Notes: generated by a model from the sequence alone, not told the origin. 64,000 nt of DNA from JALORV01 sp963754065 (GCA_963754065.1 CAVWFH010000009.1:62001-126000); one strand, 5' to 3'; counted from the stretch's first letter, positions 17,108 to 25,983 are shown. Numbers and translations: made by a program.

Positions 17108-18400
17108 TCAGCCTCCTCGGCGTTCGGCTGTTGCGGCACGAAACCGGGCGATACGGGCGCTCCGGATAGCGTGCTCATCGATTTGCACGACTTCGATCAG
17201 TACGTCGCCAAGGCGTACGCAGCATGGCGCATCGGGGATCTCCTCGAGCCGCTCCATCAGCAGGCCATTGAGGGTCTTCGGGCCATCGAGCGGCAATTTG
17301 AGCCCCAGGCGACGGTTCAGCTCCCGCAACGTGATGCTGCCCTCGACCCGTACTGTCCCGTCCGCGCCCCAGTGCAGGTGCGTACCCGACGACGGCATCC
17401 GGGTCGTGAACTCGCCGACGATTTCCTCGATGATGTCTTCGAGCGTCACGAGTCCCCGCACCTCGCCATACTCGTCGACCACCAGACCAAGACGCTGTTG
17501 GTTGTCCTGGAAGAGCTGCAACTGCTTGAAGAGCGGCGTGCCACTGGGGATGAAGTAGGGCGGCGCGAGCGCTCCTCGCAGCGCTTCGATCGAGAAGTCG
17601 TCACTCGACAGCATCGGGAGCAGCTTGCGCACCAGGAGGATCCCGACAGTGCGGTTGATGTCGCCCTCGTGCACCGGAAGTTTGTTGTGGTAACAGGTGC
17701 GAAGCTGCTCGAGCACGGCGTGATGCGGCTCCAGCAGGTTGAGCGATTCGATGCGAGCACGCGGCGACATCACATCATCGACCGAGAGTTGCTCCAGTTC
17801 GAACAGGTTCAGCAGGATGCTGCGGTGCTTGCCCGGGATGAAGTTTCCGCCTTCGAGTACCAGCGTCCGCAGTTCCTCGGTCGTCAAGCGGGTGGCGTCG
17901 CCAGCTCGCACGGACGGAACGCGCAGCAACCAGAGCAGCGACTTGACGAACAGGTTGACGAACCAGACAACGGGCCGGAACACCACCAACAGGAACTTCA
18001 GCGGACGGCTGGCCGGCAGCGCTATTGTTTCCGGATACGTGGCGCCGATGATCTTGGGTGTGATTTCGGCAAACACGAGGATCAGGAAAGTCACGACTCC
18101 CGTAGCGGCCAGGAGTGCCCACTCGTTGTCTCCAACGAACCGGATTGCCATGGCCGTGACGAGGGCCGTGGCTGCCGCATTCACGAGGTTGTTGCCCAGC
18201 AGGATCGTGCCGAGCAGCCTGTCGGTATGGTCGAGGAGGGACTGGACCCTAATCGCCGAGCGATGGCCCTTGCGCGCGATGTGGCGCAACCGCAAGCGGT
18301 TGAGCGCCATCATCGCAGTCTCGGAGATGGAGAAGAAAGCCGAGATCAGCAGCAGTACTGCGAGGCCGACGAGTTCGACCCAGAAGGGTAATTCGTCCAC
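17108..18400 (-). CDS. CNNM/CorC-HlyC family membrane protein with CBS pair
   Basis: This is a 430-residue protein: an N-terminal DUF21 (CNNM) membrane domain with four hydrophobic segments (about 8-30, 60-85, 92-112, 130-160), a CBS-domain pair (about 205-330) and a C-terminal CorC_HlyC domain (about 345-425). Members are implicated in Mg2+/Co2+ efflux or resistance. The frequent label hemolysin is misleading. The start is GTG at 18400. It is downstream of tRNA-Pro on the same strand and upstream of pilB. The exact transported ion is not determinable here. Confidence 0.92.
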   Translation of the reverse strand: MDELPFWVELVGLAVLLLISAFFSISETAMMALNRLRLRHIARKGHRSAIRVQSLLDHTDRLLGTILLGNNLVNAAATALVTAMAIRFVGDNEWALLAATGVVTFLILVFAEITPKIIGATYPETIALPASRPLKFLLVVFRPVVWFVNLFVKSLLWLLRVPSVRAGDATRLTTEELRTLVLEGGNFIPGKHRSILLNLFELEQLSVDDVMSPRARIESLNLLEPHHAVLEQLRTCYHNKLPVHEGDINRTVGILLVRKLLPMLSSDDFSIEALRGALAPPYFIPSGTPLFKQLQLFQDNQQRLGLVVDEYGEVRGLVTLEDIIEEIVGEFTTRMPSSGTHLHWGADGTVRVEGSITLRELNRRLGLKLPLDGPKTLNGLLMERLEEIPDAPCCVRLGDVLIEVVQIDEHAIRSARIARFRAATAERRGG

Positions 18401-18450
18401 GCGCCGAGGGCCGGGAATTACCCGATCAGGAGGGAGGAGGGGAAGTGAAG

Positions 18451-18527
18451 TGGTCGGGGTGAGAGGATTTGAACCTCCGACTCCTGCGTCCCGAACGCAG
18501 TACTCTACCAGGCTGAGCTACACCCCG
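18451..18527 (-). tRNA. tRNA-Pro(CGG)
   Basis: The minus strand folds into a complete cloverleaf: acceptor stem CGGGGTG/CACCCCG, D-arm with AGCTCAGCCTGGTAGAGT, anticodon stem CTGCG/CGCAG around the loop TTCGGGA (anticodon CGG, reading CCG) and a T-arm with TTCAAAT. The CCA end is encoded (tgg at 18451-18453 on the plus strand). It is 77 nt long including CCA. In such a GC-rich genome CCG is expected to be a major proline codon. Directly downstream, before the CNNM gene, is a CU-rich stretch discussed in the findings. Confidence 0.98.
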
Positions 18528-18591
18528 ACGGTCGCGTGGCACGCTAACGCTGCCGCTTACTCTGCGCTTATTCTGCGTCTGATCGGAGGAC

Positions 18592-19651
18592 TTACCGATC
18601 GCGGCCAACCGCGAAAGCCAGCAAGTTTAGCAAAGAATCGCGATACGCCGAGGCAGGAAGCTCGCGTATCGCACGGTCGGCAATCTCGACTTCCCGGCTG
18701 GCGAGGCTTCCCGAATAAGCGATCGAGCCGTTGTCCGTAACGATGCGTGCGATCGCGTCAAAATCGCCGTGCCCCTCGCGCACCGCTTGCACGACGAGTT
18801 CGCGTTGCTCGGCCGTCGCACTGCGCAGCGCATGGATCAGCGGCAAGGTCACCTTGCCTTCGCGCAGGTCGTCGCCCAGTCGCTTCCCGATGTCCTCGGT
18901 GTGGCCCGAGTAATCGAGCATGTCGTCGACGATCTGGAATGCCCGGCCAAGTGACGCACCGTATCTTGCGCAGCGCTCCTCTGTCGAGTGCGTCGGCCTC
19001 CGCCAGAACCGCGGCAATACGGGCTCCTGCCTCGAACAGCGTCGCTGTTTTGCGCTCGACCACGCTGAAATAGCGTTCTTCGTTCACCGATGGATCGTGG
19101 ACGTTGAGCAGTTGCAGAACTTCGCCTTCCGCGATCCGATTGGTGGCATCCGCAAGGATCCGCATGACCCGCATGCTTCCTGCATCGACCATCATCTGGA
19201 ACGACCGCGAGTACAGGAAGTCACCCACGAGGACGCTGGCAGCGTTGCCGAAACGGGCGTTGGCGGTCGTTCGCCCCCGCCGCAGGTCGGACTCGTCCAC
19301 GACGTCGTCGTGCAGCAGGGTTGCCGTGTGAATGAACTCGATGACCGCAGCCAGCAGCACGTGGGCCGTGCCGCGGTACCCGAGGGCGCGGGCAATGAGC
19401 AGCACAACGGCCGGCCGGAGCCGCTTCCCGCCTGCACCGATGATGTAGTCGGCAATCGTATTGATCAGGACGACGTCCGAACTGAGACGCTCCCGGATGA
19501 TTGCGTCGACAGCCTGCATATCGGCAGCGATCGGCGCAAGCAGGGTTTTCAGGTCCGGGGCCGTCGCACCGTTTGCCGACGGCTGCACGGGTAGCGCCGC
19601 GAACGCCGGACTTGCCGTGCGAGGCTCCTGCTGCAATGGGGGACGCTCCAT
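18592..19651 (-). CDS. ispB: Polyprenyl (octaprenyl) diphosphate synthase IspB, frameshifted
   Basis: IspB extends farnesyl diphosphate to the side chain of ubiquinone. The sequence is intact only across two registers. Frame one, from ATG 19651, runs through the first aspartate motif (HDDVVDESDLRRG) to about 18988. The second frame resumes with STEERCARYGASLGRAF and includes the second aspartate motif DDMLDY, ending at 18592. One extra base near 18988-19000 restores alignment. Unrepaired, the first frame stops at 18758 and lacks the second catalytic motif. As an ispB is normally essential, a sequencing or assembly error is the simplest reading. A TATAAT (19658-19663) lies five to six bases upstream of the chosen ATG. 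The gene diverges from rplU, as usual. Confidence 0.85.
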
Positions 19652-20024
19652 CGGGGCATTATAGGAGCGTGCCTTCAGGAACCCGACTTCCGGCTTGGGC
19701 CGTTTGCCGTACGTCACTCTCGCGGCCGGGAGTTTGACGCGTTCCCTGGGAAAGTGTGATAATTCAAAGCTTTCCGGCAGCCGCGCCGGCGGCAGGCCCA
19801 TTTGCCGCTACCAACTGCAACTGTCGACGCGTGGACCGCAATGCCGGACCGGCGCAGGGTTGTTGTTTCGTTGAGTACAACGAACAACGAAGGAACAGCA
19901 AAGGCGGCGGGGCGACTTCGGAGTGGACAGTCAACGGCGGGTCGGAGTTTCAGGTCGAAGTTTCAATTGAAGAACGGTTTTGCTTCGCACGGCCAAGCGG
20001 CCGGTGGAGCGCGGGAGCGTGACG
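19652..20024 (+). promoter_or_regulatory. rplU promoter and long leader
   Basis: A strong promoter drives the ribosomal protein operon: -35 TTGACG (19734-19739), an 18-bp spacer and an extended -10 TGTGATAAT (GATAAT at 19758-19763). Transcription from about 19770 would give a leader of about 255 nt before the rplU ATG, long for a housekeeping operon. It includes the hairpin TTCGTTG-AGTA-CAACGAA (19867-19884) and several GC dyads. No open reading frame in it is supported. The divergent ispB promoter (TATAAT at 19658-19663, minus strand) shares the region. Confidence 0.7.
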
Positions 20025-20336
20025 ATGTATGCGGTGATCAAGACCGGCGGCAAGCAGTATCGGGTTGCGGCCGGCGATACGTTGAAAGTGGAGTCGCTGG
20101 TGGCGGACGTCGGGCAGCAGGTCAAGTTGCCAGAGGTTCTTGCCGTTGTCGATGGTGGCAACCTCAAGACGGGCACTCCGCTGATTCCGGGAGCTGCTGT
20201 CGTTGCGACCGTGCTGGCGCATGGCCGGCGCGACAAGGTCACGATCTTCAAGATGCAACGGCGCAAGCACTTCCAGAAGCACGCCGGGCATCGTCAGAAT
20301 TTTACCGAGCTGCGCATCGATTCGATCGCGGCCTGA
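20025..20336 (+). CDS. rplU: 50S ribosomal protein L21
   Basis: L21 binds 23S rRNA in the large subunit. The ATG at 20025 gives MYAVIKTGGKQYRV and 103 residues, exactly the usual size; an in-frame TTG 45 bp upstream adds sequence with no family resemblance. A GGGAGC ribosome site precedes the ATG. The C-terminal half carries the conserved basic stretch KMQRRKHFQKHAGHRQ. It is first in the rplU-rpmA unit, with 35 bp to rpmA. Confidence 0.98.
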   Translation: MYAVIKTGGKQYRVAAGDTLKVESLVADVGQQVKLPEVLAVVDGGNLKTGTPLIPGAAVVATVLAHGRRDKVTIFKMQRRKHFQKHAGHRQNFTELRIDSIAA

Positions 20337-20371
20337 TACCGCAGACAGTTAGCTGATAGAGCGAGAGCACG

Positions 20372-20632
20372 ATGGCACACAAGAAAGCAGGCGGTTCCTC
20401 CCGCAACGGTCGCGACTCGCAGTCAAAGCGCCTGGGGGTCAAGGTCTTTGGCGGCCAGGGGATTTCTGCGGGCGCAATCATCGTCCGCCAGCGAGGAACG
20501 CAGTTTCACGCGGGCGACAACGTCGGGATGGGTCGGGACCACACGCTGTTTGCGAAGGCTGATGGCGAGGTCAAGTTCGAGGTCAGCGGCGCGCAGAATC
20601 GGCGCGTCGTCAACGTTGTCCCGGCGGTCTGA
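20372..20632 (+). CDS. rpmA: 50S ribosomal protein L27
   Basis: L27 reaches the peptidyl transferase centre with its N-terminal tail. The 86-residue protein starts with MAHKKAGGSSRNGRDSQSKR, the usual unprocessed form that lacks the Firmicutes leader peptide. An intrinsic terminator follows 29 bp after the stop, separating it from obgE. Confidence 0.98.
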   Translation: MAHKKAGGSSRNGRDSQSKRLGVKVFGGQGISAGAIIVRQRGTQFHAGDNVGMGRDHTLFAKADGEVKFEVSGAQNRRVVNVVPAV

Positions 20633-20661
20633 ACACCCGAGGCGGCGTCCGGTTTGATCGA

Positions 20662-20690
20662 AGCCCTGCCGACCTCGGCAGGGCTTTTTT
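20662..20690 (+). terminator. Intrinsic terminator after rpmA
   Basis: AGCCCTGCCGA and TCGGCAGGGCT form a stem of ten or more pairs immediately followed by TTTTTT (20685-20690). It sits between rpmA and obgE, only 13 bp before the obgE GTG, so it probably sets the ratio of ribosomal protein to Obg expression by partial read-through. Confidence 0.9.
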
Positions 20691-20702
20691 ATTGGTGATC
20701 CT

Positions 20703-21770
20703 GTGAAGTTCGTAGACGAAGCGCGAATTGAAGTCTCCGCCGGCAAGGGGGGGGATGGCTGCGCTTCGTTCCGTCGCGAGAAATTCATCCCCAAGGGTGG
20801 GCCGGACGGCGGCGACGGCGGGCGCGGCGGCAGCGTATGGGCGCGGGCCGATCGCAACATCAATACGCTGATCGACTACCGCTACGCGAGGCGACATCGG
20901 GCAAAAGGTGGCGAGCCCGGTCGCGGCGCCGACTGCTACGGCGCGGGCGGCGCAGACATCGAGCTGCGGATGCCGGTGGGAACCGTGGTGTTCGACGAGG
21001 ACACCGGTGAAGAACTGGCTGACCTTGCACATCACGGCGACCGGGCATTGCTGGCGGCCGGAGGGCGCGGCGGCCTCGGGAACCTGCACTTCAAATCGAG
21101 CACCAATCGCGCCCCGCGCCAGTTCACCAGGGGCGAGCCGGGGGAACAACGGCAGCTGCGACTCGAACTCAGGGTGCTGGCAGACGTCGGGCTGCTCGGC
21201 ATGCCGAATGCGGGCAAGTCGACATTCATTCGTCAAGTATCCAATGCCCGTCCCAAGGTTGCCGACTATCCCTTTACGACGCTGCATCCTCATCTGGGCG
21301 TTGTGCGTGTCGGACCCGAGCGAAGCTTTGTCGTTGCTGATGTCCCTGGCCTGATCGAGGGTGCAGCCGAGGGAGCGGGACTCGGTCACCAGTTCCTGCG
21401 ACACCTGAGCCGGACCGGACTGCTGCTGCACTTCATCGACTGTGTTGGGCCTGACGGTTCTGCGGATCCGGTGCGTGATGCCCGCATCATTGCGGTCGAG
21501 ATCAAGAAATTCAGTCCGGCGCTGGCACGCAAGGAGCGCTGGTTCGTCCTGAACAAGGCCGATCTCGTTCCGGCGGACGATCGCACAACGCTCATTTCGA
21601 ACTTTCGTCGCCGTATGCGGACCAAGGCCCCCGTGCATTTCATCTCGGCGGCAACCGGTGAAGGCTGCCGCGATCTCGTCGCGGCGGTGCAGGGATTTCT
21701 TGACGAGCGTCGAACCCGGGAAGGAGTTTCAGAGGTTTCGCAGGACGTTGCGGCCGGAGCCGAAGGCTGA
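20703..21770 (+). CDS. obgE: GTPase ObgE/CgtA
   Basis: Obg is an essential GTPase linked to 50S maturation and stress control. The 355 residues comprise the glycine-rich Obg fold (1-158, with KGGPDGGDGGRGG) and a G domain with G1 GMPNAGKS (166-173), G3 DVPGL and G4 NKAD. The start is GTG at 20703. Its TGA overlaps the proB ATG (TGATG), indicating coupled translation. The terminator just upstream suggests that it is partly insulated from rplU-rpmA. Confidence 0.98.
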   Translation: MKFVDEARIEVSAGKGGDGCASFRREKFIPKGGPDGGDGGRGGSVWARADRNINTLIDYRYARRHRAKGGEPGRGADCYGAGGADIELRMPVGTVVFDEDTGEELADLAHHGDRALLAAGGRGGLGNLHFKSSTNRAPRQFTRGEPGEQRQLRLELRVLADVGLLGMPNAGKSTFIRQVSNARPKVADYPFTTLHPHLGVVRVGPERSFVVADVPGLIEGAAEGAGLGHQFLRHLSRTGLLLHFIDCVGPDGSADPVRDARIIAVEIKKFSPALARKERWFVLNKADLVPADDRTTLISNFRRRMRTKAPVHFISAATGEGCRDLVAAVQGFLDERRTREGVSEVSQDVAAGAEG

Positions 21771-22885
21771 TGAGTGCGCTGAAGACCGCTCGTCGCGCAG
21801 TGGTCAAGGTCGGAAGCAGTCTTGTCACCAATGAGGGGCGCGGGCTCGATGCCCAGGCGATCTCCCGATGGGCGCATCAGATCGCGACGCTGCGTGCGCA
21901 GGGCAGGCAGATCGTGCTCGTGTCCAGCGGAGCGATCGCCGAGGGGATGCAGCGACTCGGCTGGACGCGGCGACCCCAGCAGATTCACGAACTGCAGGCG
22001 GCCGCTGCTGTGGGACAGATGGGACTCGCCCAGGCCTACGAGACGCAGTTCCGCGAACTCGGGGTGCACAGCGCGCAGGTACTGCTCACGCATGCCGATC
22101 TGGCGGACCGTGCTCGCTACCTGAACGCTCGATCGACTCTGTTTACATTGCTCGGTCTCGGCGTGGTGCCCGTCATCAACGAGAACGACACGGTTGTGAC
22201 GGACGAGATCAAGTTCGGTGACAACGACACGCTCGCCGCGCTCGTGACCAACCTGGTTGAGGCCGATGTGCTGGTGATCCTCACCGACCAGGCCGGGCTG
22301 TATTCGGCCGATCCGCGCCGCGACGCACACGCGCGGCTGATGCGGTCGGCCGTCGCGGGCGACCCTGAACTCGAAGTGATGGCGGGCGGGGTTGGAAGCG
22401 CCATCGCACGCGGCGGCATGCTGACGAAGGTTCTCGCGGCAAAGCGCGCAGCGCGCAGCGGCGCACACACACTCATTGCATCGGGTCGCGAGCCGGACAT
22501 CCTGCTGCGACTTGCGGCGGGCGAGGCGATCGGCTCCGAACTGACGGCATCGACCCCTGTCCTGACCGCCCGCAAGCAATGGCTTGCGGACCATCTCTTG
22601 CTGAAAGGTCAGGTGGTCGTCGACGACGGCGCCGCGAAGGCCCTCGCGTCAGGCGGGAAGAGCCTGCTGCCAATCGGAGTACTCGAGGTCACGGGGGACT
22701 TCCAGCGCGGAGACGTCGTCGGCTGTGTCACACGCGATGGGCGAGAGATAGCCCGCGGTCTTGCGAATTATTCGAGCACGGACGCACGGCAGATCGCGCG
22801 CCGGCCGACGGGTGAGATCCAGGGCATCCTCGGGTTCATCGAGGAGCCCGAACTGATGCACCGCGACAACCTCGTTCTGCTTTGA
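21770..22885 (+). CDS. proB: Glutamate 5-kinase ProB
   Basis: ProB phosphorylates glutamate in the first step of proline synthesis. The 371-residue protein has the amino acid kinase domain (VVKVGSSLVTNEGRG near the start; NENDTVVTDEIKFGDND around 140-160) and a C-terminal PUA domain (about 280-371). It overlaps the obgE stop by one base. It faces rppH, with nine bases between the two stop codons. proA and proC are not in the window. Confidence 0.97.
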   Translation: MSALKTARRAVVKVGSSLVTNEGRGLDAQAISRWAHQIATLRAQGRQIVLVSSGAIAEGMQRLGWTRRPQQIHELQAAAAVGQMGLAQAYETQFRELGVHSAQVLLTHADLADRARYLNARSTLFTLLGLGVVPVINENDTVVTDEIKFGDNDTLAALVTNLVEADVLVILTDQAGLYSADPRRDAHARLMRSAVAGDPELEVMAGGVGSAIARGGMLTKVLAAKRAARSGAHTLIASGREPDILLRLAAGEAIGSELTASTPVLTARKQWLADHLLLKGQVVVDDGAAKALASGGKSLLPIGVLEVTGDFQRGDVVGCVTRDGREIARGLANYSSTDARQIARRPTGEIQGILGFIEEPELMHRDNLVLL

Positions 22886-22894
22886 GCTTCGACC

Positions 22895-23494
22895 CTAGGC
22901 GCCTTCGCCGCCGGCCCGCGTGTTGGACACCTCGAAGACGGACGGCGCAGCGCCCGACCGTTCGCTGTCGCGGGTTGCGTCGCGCGACTTTGATCGCATA
23001 GCCTTGTGGTGTGGCCGTCCCGGCTTGAAGACATAGCGCGATAGTTCGAGCAGCGCCTGCTGGTAGACATCACGCTTGAATTCGATGACGGTGTCGAGCG
23101 GCACCCAGTAGTCATGCCAGCGCCACGCATCGAATTCCGGGTGTGTCGATGCACGCAGACAGACATCGCAGTCGCGGCCGACGAGTCGAAGCAGGAACCA
23201 GATCTGTTTCTGGCCGCGGTAGTTTCCGCGCAGATCGCGCCTTATCCACTGGTCGGGCACGTCATAGCGCAGCCAGTCGCGTGTCCGGCCGACGATCGTC
23301 ACATGCTCCGTCTTCAGGCCAACTTCTTCCCACAGTTCCCGGTACATCGCCTGCTCAGGCGACTCACCGTGCTTGATGCCGCCTTGCGGAAACTGCCATG
23401 AATGCTGTTTGACGCGCTTGCCCCAGAAGACCTCGTTTCGACCGTTGAGCAGGATGATGCCGACGTTCGGGCGGTACCCGTCCTTGTCCAGCAT
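22895..23494 (-). CDS. rppH: RNA pyrophosphohydrolase RppH
   Basis: RppH removes pyrophosphate from 5-prime triphosphate RNA and so triggers mRNA decay. MLDKDGYRPNVGIILLN is the conserved opening and the Nudix box is GGIKHGESPEQAMYRELWEEVG in outline (Nudix glycine, Glu pair and REL core all present). It has 199 residues: the catalytic domain fills about 1-160 and the last 40 residues are basic and probably disordered, as in many betaproteobacterial homologues. It is divergent from proS. Confidence 0.95.
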   Translation of the reverse strand: MLDKDGYRPNVGIILLNGRNEVFWGKRVKQHSWQFPQGGIKHGESPEQAMYRELWEEVGLKTEHVTIVGRTRDWLRYDVPDQWIRRDLRGNYRGQKQIWFLLRLVGRDCDVCLRASTHPEFDAWRWHDYWVPLDTVIEFKRDVYQQALLELSRYVFKPGRPHHKAMRSKSRDATRDSERSGAAPSVFEVSNTRAGGEGA

Positions 23495-23519
23495 GCCAAC
23501 CCCTGAAGCTTTAGAATCT

Positions 23520-23540
23520 GCGACCCATTATAGGGGTCGC
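23520..23540 (-). promoter_or_regulatory. rppH promoter within a dyad
   Basis: On the minus strand a consensus -10 TATAAT (plus-strand ATTATA, 23527-23532) lies in the loop of the inverted repeat GCGACCC/GGGTCGC. A TTGTGA (plus strand TCACAA) 18 bp upstream could serve as -35. The predicted transcript would begin about 26 nt before the rppH ATG. The dyad could be an operator or chance. Confidence 0.5.
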
Positions 23541-23578
23541 ATCCTCGCGATCACAACGACGAAAAGTCACCCTTTTCC

Positions 23579-25318
23579 ATGCGCGCCAGAGACTTCCTGA
23601 TATCGACACTGAAAGAAGCGCCGGCCGACGCGGAGGTGGTGAGCCATTCGCTGATGCTGCGTGCCGGCATGATCAAGAAGCTCGCCGCGGGTATCTACAC
23701 CTACATGCCGATGGGCCTGCGTGTCATCCGCAAGATCGAGGCCATCATCCGCGAAGAGATGAATCGCGCGGGAGCCGTAGAACTTCTGATGCCAGTTATC
23801 CAGCCAGCCGAACTTTGGATGGAGTCCGGCCGTTGGCAAAAGATGGGACCGGAGTTGCTTCGACTGAAGGACCGGCACGAGCGCGATTTCATCGTGCAGC
23901 CGACCAGCGAGGAAGTCGTGGTCGACATCGTGCGTGACGAGATCAGGAGCTACAAGCAGCTTCCGCTCAATCTGTATCACATCCAGACCAAGTTCCGCGA
24001 TGAACGTCGGCCGCGCTTTGGTGTGATGCGGGGTCGCGAGTTCACGATGAAGGATGCCTACTCGTTCGATCGGGACGAAGACGCCGCGATGACGAGCTAC
24101 CGTGCGATGTACGACGCTTACGTGCGCATCTTCCAGCGCATGGGGCTTCGCTTTCGAGCCGTCGCAGCGGACACGGGCAACATCGGCGGCAAGGCAAGCC
24201 ACGAGTTCCAGGTGATTGCCGACACGGGTGAAGACGCCATTGCCTATTGCCCGACGTCCGACTATGCGGCGAACGTCGAGATGGCGGAGGCATTGCCGCT
24301 CACTACGAACCGCGCGACTCCGACGCAGCCGCTGACCAAGACGCCGACTCCGGGCAAGGAGAAGTGCGAGGACGTGGCGGAACTGCTCGGTTTGCCGCTG
24401 ACGGAAACAGTGAAATCGATCGTCCTCGCGGTCGAGCGGGGCGACGCCGAAAAGCCGACGGAACCGGAAGTCTGGCTGGTCCTGATCCGCGGTGATCACG
24501 AACTTAATGAGATCAAGGTCAGCAAGGTCGCAGGCCTGGACCAGGGCTTCCGCTTCGCCACCGAGGCGGAGATCGTGGATCACTTCGGCTGCAGGCCCGG
24601 ATACCTTGGCCCGATCAACACGCGCCGGCCGGTGCGTGTCGTGGCCGACCGCACGGTCGCGAACATGAATGACTTCGTCAGCGGCGCCAATGAGGAGGGC
24701 TATCACTACACCGGAGTCAACTGGGGCCGGGACCTGCCTGAACCGGTGGTGGCCGATGTTCGCAACGTCGTTCCAGGCGATCCATCCCCGGACGGCAAGG
24801 GCGTGCTCGCGATTCAGCGCGGCATCGAAGTCGGACACGTCTTTGCAGGGTTGCCCTATCCGACGGTGATGAACCTCCAGTTTGTCGATGAAGACGGCAA
24901 GTCACGGCCGATGCAGATGGGCTGCTACGGCATTGGCGTCACGCGACTGCTCGGCGCGGCAATCGAGCAGAACAACGACGCCAAGGGCATCATCTGGCCT
25001 GACGCACTGGCGCCGTTTACCGTGGCGATCACGCCGGTCGGTTATCGCAAGTCGGAAGCGGTGCGCCAGGCGGCCGACCATCTATATGAAGAGCTGCGCG
25101 CCACGGGTGTGGACGTCCTGCTGGACGATCGCGATGAACGGCCGGGCGTGATGTTCGCCGAGATGGAACTGATCGGCATTCCGCATCGCTTGACCGTCGG
25201 CGAACGCGCGCTCAAGAGCGGCGAATTCGAATACTTCGATCGACGCACGCAGCAGACCTCGACCGTGCCGCTGACGGACGCATACAGTTTCATTCGTGGC
25301 CGGCTGACGACCACGTGA
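23579..25318 (+). CDS. proS: Prolyl-tRNA synthetase ProS
   Basis: This is a class II prolyl-tRNA synthetase of the bacterial type, 579 residues, with the editing (INS) domain between motifs 2 and 3. The N-terminal RDFLISTLKEAPADAEV, the motif 2 region FRDERRPRFGVMRGREFTMKD (quoted here only in outline), the YbaK-like insertion around 240-390 and the C-terminal anticodon-binding domain are all present. The TGA stop overlaps the GTG of the following lytic transglycosylase. A separate YbaK-type deacylase is encoded at 48.5 kb, which could clear Cys-tRNA-Pro. Confidence 0.97.
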   Translation: MRARDFLISTLKEAPADAEVVSHSLMLRAGMIKKLAAGIYTYMPMGLRVIRKIEAIIREEMNRAGAVELLMPVIQPAELWMESGRWQKMGPELLRLKDRHERDFIVQPTSEEVVVDIVRDEIRSYKQLPLNLYHIQTKFRDERRPRFGVMRGREFTMKDAYSFDRDEDAAMTSYRAMYDAYVRIFQRMGLRFRAVAADTGNIGGKASHEFQVIADTGEDAIAYCPTSDYAANVEMAEALPLTTNRATPTQPLTKTPTPGKEKCEDVAELLGLPLTETVKSIVLAVERGDAEKPTEPEVWLVLIRGDHELNEIKVSKVAGLDQGFRFATEAEIVDHFGCRPGYLGPINTRRPVRVVADRTVANMNDFVSGANEEGYHYTGVNWGRDLPEPVVADVRNVVPGDPSPDGKGVLAIQRGIEVGHVFAGLPYPTVMNLQFVDEDGKSRPMQMGCYGIGVTRLLGAAIEQNNDAKGIIWPDALAPFTVAITPVGYRKSEAVRQAADHLYEELRATGVDVLLDDRDERPGVMFAEMELIGIPHRLTVGERALKSGEFEYFDRRTQQTSTVPLTDAYSFIRGRLTTT

Positions 25319-25983
25319 CCTATACCTCGAGCCTGACTCGCCGCGGCATACTGCTGTTCGCTGGCGCGTTGGCGTTGGTACCGTCGCGGGCACGGGCGGG
25401 AGCACAGAAGTACGAACCGCTGGCTGATGCGGTGCAGGTGGCGCTTGCAACCCAGATTGCGGACAGCCGACCGCCCGAGCGGACCTTCGCGACCATCGAT
25501 GAACGCCTCGCCTACCTGGCCTGGCTGGGCGAGATGTCCGAACGCCTCAAGGGCCGCATCGGCGATTACGCGGCTCGCGTCGAATTCCTCAAGACTCTCG
25601 ACTACGAAGCGATGCGCGCGGGCCTTGACCGGCAACTGGTGCTGGGACTGATCACGGTCGAGAGTAATTTTCGCAAGTACGCCGTGTCGGTGGCCGGTGC
25701 GCGCGGCTACATGCAGGTGATGCCGTTCTGGACGCGGCTCATCGGTGATGGCGAGTCGAGGCGGCTGTTCGAGATGCGAGCCAATTTACGGTACGGCAGC
25801 GTGATCCTGCGTCACTACCTCGATATCGAGAAGGGCGACCTCTACATGGCGCTCGGCCGGTACAACGGCAGCCGCGGTCGGCCGTCCTATCCGAATGCCG
25901 TGCACGCGGCGTGGAAAGGACGCTGGCACTACGACGCACCGGCTCGGCCGGCAGTGCCACCGGTTTCGATACCCCGCGTCTGA
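25315..25983 (+). CDS. Lytic transglycosylase (SLT domain)
   Basis: This is a 222-residue exported murein hydrolase. The N-terminus (TSLTRRGILLFAGALALV, with cleavage near ARA-GA) is a signal peptide with twin arginines. The SLT domain (about 100-200) has the catalytic Glu in VESNFRKYAVS and the downstream ARGYMQVMPFW motif. It starts at a GTG inside the proS stop (GTGA), so it is probably coupled to proS, a known association in Betaproteobacteria. The stop is one base from the convergent ffh stop. Confidence 0.93.
   Translation: MTYTSSLTRRGILLFAGALALVPSRARAGAQKYEPLADAVQVALATQIADSRPPERTFATIDERLAYLAWLGEMSERLKGRIGDYAARVEFLKTLDYEAMRAGLDRQLVLGLITVESNFRKYAVSVAGARGYMQVMPFWTRLIGDGESRRLFEMRANLRYGSVILRHYLDIEKGDLYMALGRYNGSRGRPSYPNAVHAAWKGRWHYDAPARPAVPPVSIPRV

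Noticed and set aside
17108..18400. Calling the CNNM/CorC protein a hemolysin
   Set aside because: The domain set is DUF21-CBS-CorC_HlyC, which points to divalent cation handling; the hemolysin label is historical.
18985..19000. Programmed frameshifting in ispB
   Set aside because: No slippery heptamer, homopolymer or downstream pseudoknot is visible, and the family is not known for recoding.
19980..20024. Upstream TTG start for rplU
   Set aside because: It would add 15 residues absent from L21; the ATG at 20025 gives the standard length and has a ribosome site.
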